Shown here in pieces: positions 25,350 to 33,802 of a DNA stretch of 64,000 nt. This stretch comes from Actinocrinis sp035653575 (GTDB lineage: Bacteria > Actinomycetota > Actinomycetes > Streptomycetales > Catenulisporaceae). The translations under genes and the position numbers were made by a program. The stretch spans positions 4,233 to 68,232 of the forward strand of contig NZ_DASRBQ010000069.1 in the NCBI RefSeq assembly GCF_035653575.1, given 5' to 3'. Numbering within the stretch: position 1 is the first letter of the stretch; each line of letters opens with the position of its first letter. A model generated the notes under the pieces. The model was not told the DNA's origin and did not search any database. It saw only the letters and a program-made list of their open reading frames with translations.

Positions 25350-25769
25350 ATGGACCTCAAGCTCTCGCACTGCTTCATCTCGGTGGACGACCACGACAAG
25401 GCGCTCGCCTTCTACCAGGACGTGCTCGGCCTCGAGGTGCGCAACGACGTCAAGTACGAGGGAATGCGCTGGATCTCGGTCGGGTCGCCCGCGCAGCCCG
25501 AGGTGAACATCGTGCTCGAGCCGCCGGGCGTGGACCCGAACGCGACCGCGGCCGACCGGCAGGCGTTGATCGAGCTCCAGGCCAAGGGTCTGCTGCGCGG
25601 CGTGAACTTCGCCACCGACGACGTCGACGCGCTGTTCGAGCGGGTCGCCGCCTCCGGCGCCGACGTGCTGCAAGCACCGATGGATCAGCCGTACGGCGTG
25701 CGAGACTGCGCGTTCCGCGACCCGGCGGGCAACGCGTTGCGGTTCAGCCAGGTATCGCGAAAGAGCTAG
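25350..25769 (+). CDS. VOC-family (glyoxalase/bleomycin resistance-like) protein
   Basis: 139 residues, two beta-alpha-beta-beta-beta units. The first is LSHCFISVDDHDKALAFYQDVLGLEVRND and the second is RGVNFATDDVDALFERVAASGADV, ending DCAFRDPAGNALRFSQ. The likely metal site uses His (LSHCFI) and a Glu-type ligand near the end, but the last strand has RFSQ rather than the usual Glu, so metal binding is uncertain. The role is unknown; often detoxification or resistance. Probably controlled by the AraC protein just upstream. Confidence 0.85.
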   Translation: MDLKLSHCFISVDDHDKALAFYQDVLGLEVRNDVKYEGMRWISVGSPAQPEVNIVLEPPGVDPNATAADRQALIELQAKGLLRGVNFATDDVDALFERVAASGADVLQAPMDQPYGVRDCAFRDPAGNALRFSQVSRKS

Positions 25770-25775
25770 GCGAGG

Positions 25776-25814
25776 CGGGGCCTCGGGTACACCCTCCGTG
25801 TGCCCGAGGCCCCG
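25776..25814. terminator. Bidirectional hairpin terminator
   Basis: CGGGGCCTCGGG (25776-25787) pairs with CCCGAGGCCCCG (25803-25814), and GTACAC/GTGTGC partly extend the stem. It serves the converging VOC and secreted-repeat genes. Confidence 0.85.
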
Positions 25815-25849
25815 TCACTCAGTGCTCGTGCCCGCGACCGGAACCGGCC

Positions 25850-28633
25850 TCAGTCGGCCTGGTAGTAGCCGAACTGATCGACGATCAGGTCCATGTTCCC
25901 GCCGCTGCGGTTCCAGTAGTCGACGATGCCGTTCTGGCCGGTGCTCGCCTGAACCAGGTTCGGCACGGTCTGCCCCTGGCTCCAGTCCAGCGTCGAGACG
26001 TTCGGCGGCGTCGGGAAGACCGCCGTACCGCCGTTATAGGCATTCAGCGAGTTCGGATCGGGCGACACGGTTTCGTAGCCCGAACCCTTGGTGCGCGTCA
26101 CCGTCGTATTGACCACGACCGCCGTGAGCTTGGGATCGGTCGTGCTCAGTTTGCTCCAGAGGTAGGCGTAGCCGCCCGGCGTGATGGGCCCGTACGCCCA
26201 AGTACGCGTGTCGAGCAGGCGGATCGGGGTCACCGGCACGAGCGCGCTCGTGCTCGACGTGCTGTAGTAGCCGACCACGTCCACGAGCACGTTGGCGCTC
26301 CCGCCGCTGCCGTTGTAGACGTCGATCTTGCCGTCCGAACCGACCGGTACGATCACCGCGTTCGCGATGACCTGGCCCGCGCCGAAGTCGAGGTTCGAAG
26401 CGGTCGGCCGCGAGCCCCCGTCCGGGTAGAGCGTGAGATACCCGCCGGTCTGCGGAGTCACCACGGTCACGTTCAGCGCGACGGCGGTCAGGCCGGAGGG
26501 CAGCTGCCCGCCGTCCGCGCCGGCGATCTGCACGGTGAGCTTGCCGCCCGCGGCCACCGGGGCCTTCGGTGCGCCGACCCCCTTGCGGGTGTCGACCAGC
26601 CGGGCCGGGCTCAGCGGGCTGTATCCGCTCGCGGCCGACTGCGTGAAGTATCCGCTGACGTCCGCGATGAGGTTCACGGTGCCGCCCGAGCCGTTGTAGA
26701 GGTCGACGATGCCGTCCGGGCCGACCGGGACGACGGCCAGGTTCGGCGCGGTCTGGCCGGCCTGGAAGTCCACGTTGCTCGACGTCGGCCGGTTCTGCGG
26801 CACGCCTCCGTACCCCTGGTTCGGATACGCGGTCAGATAGCCGGTCGCGGTCGGGTTGGTCACCGTCAGGTTCAGCACCACCCCGGTGATTCCGGCCGGG
26901 ATCAGGCTGCCCGGCGTGCCGCTCCCGCTCACCTGGAGCTTCACCGTCCCGTTGGGGCCGACCTTGGCCGCGGTGCCACCGATGCCGGTTCCGTTGCGGG
27001 TGTCCAGGATCCGCACCGGTCCGTACGCGGTGTAATCCGATCCCGCGGTCGTGACGCTCACGGTGTTGCCCACCGTGTCGCCCTGGTTGTCGGTGACCGT
27101 GGCGGAGATCGGATAGCTGCCCGGCTTGCTGTAGGTGTGCACCGTGAAGTACGTGTTGCTGCCGGTAAACGACGTGTTCGAGGTCGTTCCGTCGCCCCAC
27201 GCGATGGTCAGGTCCAGCGGCACGTCGGTGCTTGTCACGGCCGCCTGGAACGAGAACCCGAGCGCGCTGGTGTTTTGAGCTGACAAGGACACCGCGAGGT
27301 TCGGGTCGACCGGCACGTACTCGACCGCACCGCGGCTCGTGTACGGGCTGGCACCGTAGAAATCGCTGCTCAGCGCGCCGGGAGCGCTCGTGTTAGCGGA
27401 GCCGATGGCCGCCGACCCCTTCACCAGCTTGGCGTCGATCGCGCCGTCCGTGTTCGACCGGAAGTTGCTGATCTGCTGGGCCTGCTTCGAGTCGATCACG
27501 TCGTGCGCGCCCTGGCCGGTACCGGTTTGGAAGGCGCTGAGCGTCGTGTATGCGGTGCCCGCCCACGAGTACAGATCGGTGGCGTCCGTGCCGTAGACAT
27601 AGAAGTCGTTGTAGTCCGCGGTCGCCTGTGCGCTCGCATTCGCCGAGATCACGACGTCGGGCGCCCATGCCTGGCTGTTCGCCGCGCAGTTCGACTGGTA
27701 TCCGGCGCCGTCGGATTGCGGGTTGGCGTCTTCCAGGAGGTTGTTCTGGATCGAGATGCCACTCGACGCGCCCTCGACGTCGATGGCCGCGGCGCATGTG
27801 CGTTGGATCGTGTTCCCGGTGACGGTGAGCCCTGCGACTGTGTCGGCCTTGATGCCGGACGCGGCAATCAAATCGCTGGCGAGCGTGACATTGCCCGCAC
27901 CGGACGCGATGGAGATCGCCGAATGGCCAGGGGCCGTCCAGGTGCCGTTGTCCACGAAGGTGCGGCTCACCGTGATGTTGCTTGACGCGCCGTCGATGGT
28001 GAGAGTGTCCGTGCCCGCGGTGAACCGCTGGTCGATGTAGTCCGAGTCCAGGGTGATCCCCGAGGAGCCGACGATCTCGACGCTCGGCACGTTCGTCGCG
28101 GTGAGCATCAGATTGCTTACCGTGACGTCGCTGACGCCGTCCAGGATGAGCGCGGGCTTTCCGGCGTCGGCGTTCCCGGGCCAGATCCACGACTGGTCAC
28201 TCGTGCCGACGATCGAGATGCCCGAGGTCTTCACGACCACGGCGTGCGACGAGAAGTAGCCGGTCGAGCCGGAGACGTCGATGGTGTCGCCTGGCGCCGC
28301 CGCATTCACCGCGTCCTGCAGGAAGCAGTACGGGTTGGCCTGCGTGCCGTCGCCGGCCTCGACCGCGCAGTCGTAGGTGCCCGCGTAGATGATCTTGCCG
28401 GTGGCTGAGGTGCGACTCTTGACCGGCTGCGTCGCGGCCCTCTGCAGGCGCACGGACTTGCTCGCCGGGCTGCTGAAGGTCTTGAAGCCCGACGCCGCCC
28501 CGGCGCCGGTCGCGAAGGTGGAACCATGCGCGGCGGGCGCGTGGTGCGCGGTGGCCGCCGATGCGTAGGCAGGAAGAAAAGCCGCGCCGACCGCAATGGC
28601 TGCGACAGGCACGGCAAGACGTCGAAGATACAT
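25850..28633 (-). CDS. Secreted beta-helix, PKD and triple-repeat protein
   Basis: 927 residues. Signal peptide (VPVAAIAVGAAFLPAYASA, cut near 27). A right-handed beta-helix domain lies at about 80-400: QDAVNAAAPGDTIDVSG then many short strands such as GSSGITLDSDYID and AGLTVTGNTIQRT, as in pectate-lyase-like surface proteins. A PKD-like domain is at about 450-535 (WGDGTTSN, VHTYSKPGSYPISATVTD). Three repeats run from about 540 to 927 with LDTR, NVTVT, GYLT, P..SN.DF and DV.GYY motifs. No canonical catalytic motif is recognised. It is a paralogue of the partial gene at the window start. The ATG directly follows six Gs, a poorly spaced ribosome site, so the start is moderately certain. Confidence 0.88.
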   Translation of the reverse strand: MYLRRLAVPVAAIAVGAAFLPAYASAATAHHAPAAHGSTFATGAGAASGFKTFSSPASKSVRLQRAATQPVKSRTSATGKIIYAGTYDCAVEAGDGTQANPYCFLQDAVNAAAPGDTIDVSGSTGYFSSHAVVVKTSGISIVGTSDQSWIWPGNADAGKPALILDGVSDVTVSNLMLTATNVPSVEIVGSSGITLDSDYIDQRFTAGTDTLTIDGASSNITVSRTFVDNGTWTAPGHSAISIASGAGNVTLASDLIAASGIKADTVAGLTVTGNTIQRTCAAAIDVEGASSGISIQNNLLEDANPQSDGAGYQSNCAANSQAWAPDVVISANASAQATADYNDFYVYGTDATDLYSWAGTAYTTLSAFQTGTGQGAHDVIDSKQAQQISNFRSNTDGAIDAKLVKGSAAIGSANTSAPGALSSDFYGASPYTSRGAVEYVPVDPNLAVSLSAQNTSALGFSFQAAVTSTDVPLDLTIAWGDGTTSNTSFTGSNTYFTVHTYSKPGSYPISATVTDNQGDTVGNTVSVTTAGSDYTAYGPVRILDTRNGTGIGGTAAKVGPNGTVKLQVSGSGTPGSLIPAGITGVVLNLTVTNPTATGYLTAYPNQGYGGVPQNRPTSSNVDFQAGQTAPNLAVVPVGPDGIVDLYNGSGGTVNLIADVSGYFTQSAASGYSPLSPARLVDTRKGVGAPKAPVAAGGKLTVQIAGADGGQLPSGLTAVALNVTVVTPQTGGYLTLYPDGGSRPTASNLDFGAGQVIANAVIVPVGSDGKIDVYNGSGGSANVLVDVVGYYSTSSTSALVPVTPIRLLDTRTWAYGPITPGGYAYLWSKLSTTDPKLTAVVVNTTVTRTKGSGYETVSPDPNSLNAYNGGTAVFPTPPNVSTLDWSQGQTVPNLVQASTGQNGIVDYWNRSGGNMDLIVDQFGYYQAD

Positions 28634-28782
28634 CCCCCCGGCTTTCTCTGAAGTTCTGAAGTACTGATAGTTGTACAGCAGAGCGAGGATATGTGGTCTG
28701 GATTAAACGGATAAGCGGACGGCGGTAACGAGTCCGCTACAGTCAAGACCATGACGCAGGGTGCTGACTTGCGCCCCCGCCC

Positions 28783-29745
28783 CTATCGCACGTTCGAGAC
28801 CAACGCTCCGGAGACCGGTCCGCGAGCCCGGCGGACCGCGCGGCACAGGCCGCTCGAGCGCAGCTGCTCCTCGACCTCGGCCGCGCTGACCGGCCCGTCC
28901 ACCAGGAAGACCGTGGTCGGTCCGGAACCCGACACCAGCGCGCCCGCGGCGCCCGCGGCGCGCCCGATATCGAGCAGCTCGCCGATCTCGGGCAGCAGCT
29001 CGATCGCGGCCGGCTCCAGGTCGTTGTACAGCGCCGCGCCGATGCGGTCGGCGTCGCCGGAGCGCAGCGTGGCCATCAGGTCCGGATGCACGCCGGGCTC
29101 GGGGGTCTCGCGCCGGTCCCGGCGGCGCTGCAGGTCGCAGGTCTCGAACACCTTGGGCGTGGACAGACCGCCGTCGTAGACCGCGATCACCCACTCCAGG
29201 CCGGCCGCCGCGAGCACCGGGGAGATGTGCTCGCCGCGTCCGGTGCCGATCGCCGTGCCGCCGTGTAGCGCGAAGGGCACGTCGCTGCCCAGGCTCGCGG
29301 CCAGGTCGTGCAGCTCGTCGCGGCGCAGCCCGGTGCCCCAGAGCCGGTCGCAGGCCACCAGCGCGGCCGCCGCGTCCGCGGAGCCGCCCGCCATGCCGCC
29401 GGCCACCGGGATGTCCTTGCGGATGGTCAGCCGCACGTCCGGCTCCACCCGCGCGTGCTCGGCCAGCAGCAGCGCCGCCTGCCAGGCCAGGTTGCGCTCG
29501 TCGTCGGGCACCCCGCTCACGTCCGAGTCGCGGCGCAGCGGCTCCACGGTCAGCGACAAGCCGCGCGAGGCCCGCGCCACGATCTCGTCATAGAGCGAGA
29601 CCGCGTGAAAGACGGTCACCAGCTCGTGGTAGCCGTCGGGGCGCAGCGGTCCCACCGAGAGCGAAAGGTTGATCTTCGCGGGGACCCGGACGGTGACCGC
29701 TTCGGGACGGAAGGGCCCGTCATCCCAGTCTTCCAGCGCGGTCAC
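28783..29745 (-). CDS. ispE: 4-diphosphocytidyl-2-C-methyl-D-erythritol kinase
   Basis: 320 residues, GHMP kinase. Phosphorylates CDP-methylerythritol in the non-mevalonate isoprenoid pathway. Motifs: VRVPAKINLSLSVGPLRPDGYHEL at the N-terminus, the ATP loop PVAGGMAGGSADAAAAL, and the C-terminal ALVSGSGPTTVFLV. The GTG start lies five bases after the rsmA stop, so both genes form an operon with rpf, as in other actinomycetes. Confidence 0.95.
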   Translation of the reverse strand: MTALEDWDDGPFRPEAVTVRVPAKINLSLSVGPLRPDGYHELVTVFHAVSLYDEIVARASRGLSLTVEPLRRDSDVSGVPDDERNLAWQAALLLAEHARVEPDVRLTIRKDIPVAGGMAGGSADAAAALVACDRLWGTGLRRDELHDLAASLGSDVPFALHGGTAIGTGRGEHISPVLAAAGLEWVIAVYDGGLSTPKVFETCDLQRRRDRRETPEPGVHPDLMATLRSGDADRIGAALYNDLEPAAIELLPEIGELLDIGRAAGAAGALVSGSGPTTVFLVDGPVSAAEVEEQLRSSGLCRAVRRARGPVSGALVSNVR

Positions 29746-29750
29746 TCCAG

Positions 29751-30782
29751 TCAGCTCCCATCCAGCCCCGGCTCGCGCCCGGGGTCCGCCGCGTCGGCGT
29801 TCGCGGCCTCGGCAATCGCAGCGTACTGGTCCACGGTGAGCGCTTCGCCGCGCGCCGCCGGGTCGACCCCCGCGCGGCGCAGGATCTGCTCCGCCCGCGG
29901 CGCCGATCCCGCCCAGCCGGCCAGCGCCGCCCGCAGGGTCTTGCGGCGCTGCGCGAAGGCCGCGTCCACCACCGCGAACACCTCCTTGCGACTCGCCCGC
30001 GTCGTGGGCGGTTGCCTGCGCTCCAGCGCTACCAGACCGGACTCGACGTGCGGGGCCGGCCAGAACACGTTCTTACCGATAGAACCGGCCCGGCGTACAG
30101 AGGCGTACCAGCGGGCCTTGACACTCGGTACCCCGTATACCCGGCCGCCGGGCTCGGCCGCCAGCCGATCGGCGACTTCCGCCTGCACCATGACGAGCAC
30201 CCGTTCGAGTGACGGGAACTGCTCGAGCATGTGCAGCAGCACCGGCACGGCCACGTTGTAGGGCAGATTCGCGACCAGCGCGGTCGGGGGAGGGCCAGGC
30301 AGTTCCGTGATGCGCATCGCGTCGGCTTGGACGAGTGCGAAACGCGGCAGCGCCGGGTCGCCGTAGGCGGCTGCTGAAGAGCCGTCAGGGCTCGCCGCGG
30401 GATCCGCGCCGTCGCCGGGCCCGGATAGCGCCTCGGGAAAGCGCTCGGCGACGGTCTGCGGCAAGGCGCCGGCCAGCACCGGGTCGATCTCCACCGCGAC
30501 CACGCGGCGGGCCGCGCCGAGCAGCCCGAGCGTCAGCGAGCCGAGCCCGGGGCCCACCTCCACGACCACGTCGTCAGAGCGCACGCCAGCGGCCCGCACG
30601 ATGCGGCGGATGGTGTTCGGGTCGATGACGAAGTTCTGGCCGAGCTGCTTGGTCGGCCGCACGCCGAGCCGCTCGGCCAGCGCGCGTACGTCGGCGGGGC
30701 CGAGCAGCCCGGGCTGACTTGCCGCCGGGCGCTCGCCCCCGCCATCGCTCAGCTGAACAGGAAGTGGCCGCACACCGGCCAT
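29751..30782 (-). CDS. rsmA: 16S rRNA dimethyladenosine transferase
   Basis: 343 residues (KsgA family). Dimethylates two adjacent adenines near the 3' end of 16S rRNA in ribosome assembly. Motifs: RPTKQLGQNFVIDPN, SAM motif VVEVGPGLGSLTLGLL, VEIDPVLA, ADAMRI, the catalytic NLPYNVAVPVL, and the C-terminal helical domain with RRKTLRAAL. Longer than most because of an insert between beta strands (about 115-140, GPGDGADPAASPDGSSAAA). The chosen ATG overlaps the 3' end of rpf by 34 bases; a GTG nine bases later is possible. Confidence 0.94.
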   Translation of the reverse strand: MAGVRPLPVQLSDGGGERPAASQPGLLGPADVRALAERLGVRPTKQLGQNFVIDPNTIRRIVRAAGVRSDDVVVEVGPGLGSLTLGLLGAARRVVAVEIDPVLAGALPQTVAERFPEALSGPGDGADPAASPDGSSAAAYGDPALPRFALVQADAMRITELPGPPPTALVANLPYNVAVPVLLHMLEQFPSLERVLVMVQAEVADRLAAEPGGRVYGVPSVKARWYASVRRAGSIGKNVFWPAPHVESGLVALERRQPPTTRASRKEVFAVVDAAFAQRRKTLRAALAGWAGSAPRAEQILRRAGVDPAARGEALTVDQYAAIAEAANADAADPGREPGLDGS

Positions 30783-32542
30783 TGTCCAGCACCGGACCGC
30801 TGGTAGAGCAATTCGGCCCGGGTGGTCTGCTCCGCCGCCGAGGCGTTCGACGGCAGTCCGGAGCCGCCCAGCGAGTCCCAGGTCGAGACCGAGAACTGGT
30901 AGAGCCCGTAGTAGGTGCCGCTCGGGTCCACCGCGTGCGGGTTGCCGCCCGACTCGCAGTTGGCCAGCGCCGCCCAGTTCAGCCCGGAGGCGCTGCTCGG
31001 CAGCGCCTTGGTGCCGACCTTCTCCACCTCGGTCACCGGTTGCTTGGTGACCACGCGGGAGATCTCCTTCGGGGCCTGCTTGACCCCGTTGATGATCTGC
31101 AGCGCGTAGGTCACCTTCGCGACGCCGTTCTGGCCGGGCGTCACGACCGTGGTCGTGCCGACGTAGCTGCTCGGGTCGTCCTGCTTGGTGACGGCGTAGG
31201 GCAGCGAGACTTCCTTGACCTCGGTGGTCCCGGTGACGCGCAGGATCGAGATCGTCTCGCCGTCGGTCGGCAGCGAGGCCATCGGCACCGAGGCGGTGTC
31301 CTGGTTCTGCAGTGTTATCCCGGCCTGGCCCATCGCGTCCTGCACGGTGGCCGCGGTGGTGTCGATCTGGTCGGTCTTGCCGTCCACCAGGAAGGTCACG
31401 TGCCGCATCGTGAAGACCGCGAAGTCACGGCCGGAGCGGCTGATCGGGGTGCCCGGGTCGACCGACACGAAGCGGGCGCCCTGGATCCGGATGCCCAGCT
31501 CCTGCATCGCCCCGCCGACGGTCGGCGCGTGCACCCACGCGTGCTCGGGGGTGCCGTTGACCGTGACGTTTATCGGACGACCGTACTTGACCGTGATCGT
31601 CGAGTTGTCCGCCAGCGCGGCGGACGGCGCGGGGCTGACCAGGTCGTGGCTGCCGGTGGTGATGCTGTCCGAGGCCAGCGCGGCGCCGACGGTGGCGGCG
31701 AAGGAGTGGATCTGCCGCGTCGAGCCGTCCACCGAGACGGTGACCGTCTTCTCGAAGGCCACGTACGCGGTCACCCCGCCGAGCAGCGCCGCGAGCACCA
31801 GGCCCTGCACCGCGCGCCCGGCCCAGCCGATCTTCCGGCGGCCGGACTGCGGCTGCCGCTGCGCGCCGCCGCGGGTGCGCAGGCTCTCCGGCTGCCGCTG
31901 GCCGGGAAGGTCGAGATCGGTGGCCGGCGTGAAGGCCGCCGCCCCGAGTTCGGCTTCGGTGTCGAGGTCCGATTCGGGACCGTCGAGTTCCGGCAGGCGC
32001 GGCTTGGTCAGCAGGCGCGTGCGTCCGCGCTCGGGCTCCGGCTCGCCGTAGCCGCCGTCGCCCTCGTAGCCGCCGGTGTGGCCCGCGTATCCGGCCTCGT
32101 CTCCGAAGCGGTGCGGGTCGTACGCGTGCGCCGGGTAGTCATCGCCCACGTATGCGGGGGCGGGAAAGTCGGGCGCGGCGTAGTCGGCCGGATAGTCGCC
32201 GCCGCGGTGGCCGTAGGGCTCGCCCGCGTAGGACGCGGCAGCATACGAATCCGCCTCGTACACGCCGCTGTCGTAGGACTCGCTGCGGTACTCCGCCTCG
32301 TAGTCGACTGAGCCGTAGTCAGCCGCGTTGTATCCCTCCGCGGCATACGGGTCCGCATACTCGGCGGCGCCGTCCGCGTACGGGGCGTAAGGCTCGCCGT
32401 GTGCGGTCGGTTGGTCGTCGGCCGCGCCGGTGTTGAACGGGGGCGAATACCGCGCGGGACCGGTGAAGGAGGACGGCCAAGCGGAGGCGCCTTGGATCGG
32501 GCCGCCGCCACCCGTGCCCCGGGTCGAGCGTGATCCGCTCAC
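30749..32542 (-). CDS. rpf: Resuscitation-promoting factor-like muralytic protein with long Tyr-rich tail
   Basis: About 597 residues. A cytoplasmic N-terminal tail of roughly 190 residues is very rich in Tyr, Ala, Asp and Glu (EGYNAADYGSVDYEAEYRSE). It is followed by a basic stretch, one membrane anchor (AVQGLVLAALLGGVTAYVAF, about 228-250), DUF348-type repeats (TVTVSVDGSTRQIHSFAATVGAAL and similar), a G5 domain (around VTKQPVTEVEKVGTKAL), and a C-terminal Rpf lysozyme-like domain, LNWAALANCESGGNPHAVDPSGTYYGLYQF, with the catalytic Glu in CESGGN. It cleaves peptidoglycan and aids outgrowth from dormancy. GTG at 32542 has GGAG four bases upstream; another GTG at 32572 also has GGAG, so the start is open. 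Confidence 0.92.
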   Translation of the reverse strand: MSGSRSTRGTGGGGPIQGASAWPSSFTGPARYSPPFNTGAADDQPTAHGEPYAPYADGAAEYADPYAAEGYNAADYGSVDYEAEYRSESYDSGVYEADSYAAASYAGEPYGHRGGDYPADYAAPDFPAPAYVGDDYPAHAYDPHRFGDEAGYAGHTGGYEGDGGYGEPEPERGRTRLLTKPRLPELDGPESDLDTEAELGAAAFTPATDLDLPGQRQPESLRTRGGAQRQPQSGRRKIGWAGRAVQGLVLAALLGGVTAYVAFEKTVTVSVDGSTRQIHSFAATVGAALASDSITTGSHDLVSPAPSAALADNSTITVKYGRPINVTVNGTPEHAWVHAPTVGGAMQELGIRIQGARFVSVDPGTPISRSGRDFAVFTMRHVTFLVDGKTDQIDTTAATVQDAMGQAGITLQNQDTASVPMASLPTDGETISILRVTGTTEVKEVSLPYAVTKQDDPSSYVGTTTVVTPGQNGVAKVTYALQIINGVKQAPKEISRVVTKQPVTEVEKVGTKALPSSASGLNWAALANCESGGNPHAVDPSGTYYGLYQFSVSTWDSLGGSGLPSNASAAEQTTRAELLYQRSGAGQWPVCGHFLFS

Positions 32543-32908
32543 TACACTCCAGACCTCGCAGGTTCCGGCCACGGACTCCGCGACGCCCGGGAAAGCGGCG
32601 GGGGAGTGAACCGATCCGGCTACCGAGCAAGGGACTCTATTCCACTCCCGTTCATGGTCGCCATAGCCCCTTTCGGTCCCCTGGCTAAATCTGATGTCCA
32701 GTTAGTCCTATTTGTGGGCGGCGCTTTATGGCGATTTGAGCTGGATTGCAGCCTGCGATTTGTGGTCTTCGTCACCGAAGCGCTCGATTGGCGTAGTGCG
32801 AAATGGCTACCGCAAATGGTTACCGAAGCGTGGCAGTGCTCTGCGAAAAATGACCAGATGGGGGCACGCACCGTCCGCGCCGATCGACGCAGCGTCAGGA
32901 AAACCTGG
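32543..32908. other. Non-coding gap upstream of rpf
   Basis: About 366 bases of visibly lower GC than the flanks, with no convincing gene on either strand. A GGGAGTG/CACTCCC inverted pair and two GGCTACCG/GGTTACCG copies are present. I looked for the ydaO-type (cyclic-di-AMP) riboswitch often found before actinobacterial rpf genes and did not see its conserved blocks. It probably holds the rpf promoter and leader. Confidence 0.5.
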
Positions 32909-33802
32909 TCAGCGCAGCCCGAACACCCGACGCGTGTTGGCGTCGATCGCCGCGCACAGCTCGGCGACGTCCGTCCCGCGCGTCTCAGCCATCGATCGCA
33001 CTGTGTGCGGGATCAGATACGGTGCGTTCGGGCGTCCGCGATACGGCACCGGCGTGAGAAACGGCGCGTCCGTTTCGACCAGTACCAGATCGAGCGGCGC
33101 GACCTGCAGGGCCTCGCGCAGCGCCTCGTTCGCCTTGAAGGTGACCGGCCCGGCGAATGACATGACATAGCCGCGCTCGGCGCAGATCTTCGCCATCGCC
33201 GCGTCCCCGGAGTAGCAGTGGAAGACGACCCGCTCCGGCGCGCCTTCCTCCTCCAGGATCCGCAGCACGTCCTCGTGCGCGTCGCGGTCGTGGATCACCA
33301 GGGCCTTGCCGTGCCGCTTGGCGATCTCAATGTGCCGCCGGAAGGACTCCTGCTGCGCGGCCACACCCTCTGGTCCGGTCCGGAAGTAGTCGAGGCCGGT
33401 CTCGCCGACCCCGACCACGTGCGGCAGCGCCGCGAGCTCGTCGATGCGGGCCAGCGCCGCGTCCAGCGCCGCCGAGCCGCCGGGCGCCCGGTGCTGCCGG
33501 CTCCAGCCGTCAACGTCCCCCAGGACCAGACGTGGTCCCTCGTTCGGGTGTAGCGCCACGGTCGGGTGAATCTCCGGGTGCTGCTGCGCCGTCTGCACCG
33601 CCCATTCGGAGGACGGCACATCGCAACCGACCTGAATCAGCGTCGTCACATTGACGGACACTGACAGCCGCAGCGACTCCTCGACGCTGCGGTCCTGCAT
33701 GTCGAGATGCGTGTGGCTGTCGGCCACCGGCAACGGCAACGCCTCGGGCGCGGGAGGAGGAATGTCCTGCCCCCGCGCGCCCTTGTCTCTGTTGGCACTC
33801 AC
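32909..33802 (-). CDS. tatD: TatD-family metal-dependent DNase
   Basis: 297 residues. A TIM-barrel hydrolase of the amidohydrolase superfamily; family members are 3'-5' exonucleases/DNases. Metal motifs: VADSHTHLD, VGVGETGLDYF, VIHDRDAHEDVL, VFHCYSGD and VETDAPFLTP. The GTG start at 33802 overlaps the metG stop as GTGA, so it is coupled to metG. The N-terminal 27 residues before the barrel are Pro/Ala-rich. Confidence 0.93.
   Translation of the reverse strand: MSANRDKGARGQDIPPPAPEALPLPVADSHTHLDMQDRSVEESLRLSVSVNVTTLIQVGCDVPSSEWAVQTAQQHPEIHPTVALHPNEGPRLVLGDVDGWSRQHRAPGGSAALDAALARIDELAALPHVVGVGETGLDYFRTGPEGVAAQQESFRRHIEIAKRHGKALVIHDRDAHEDVLRILEEEGAPERVVFHCYSGDAAMAKICAERGYVMSFAGPVTFKANEALREALQVAPLDLVLVETDAPFLTPVPYRGRPNAPYLIPHTVRSMAETRGTDVAELCAAIDANTRRVFGLR

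Noticed and set aside
32543..32908. Possible cyclic-di-AMP (ydaO) riboswitch before rpf
   Set aside because: The conserved sequence blocks expected for this class were not found on the rpf strand.
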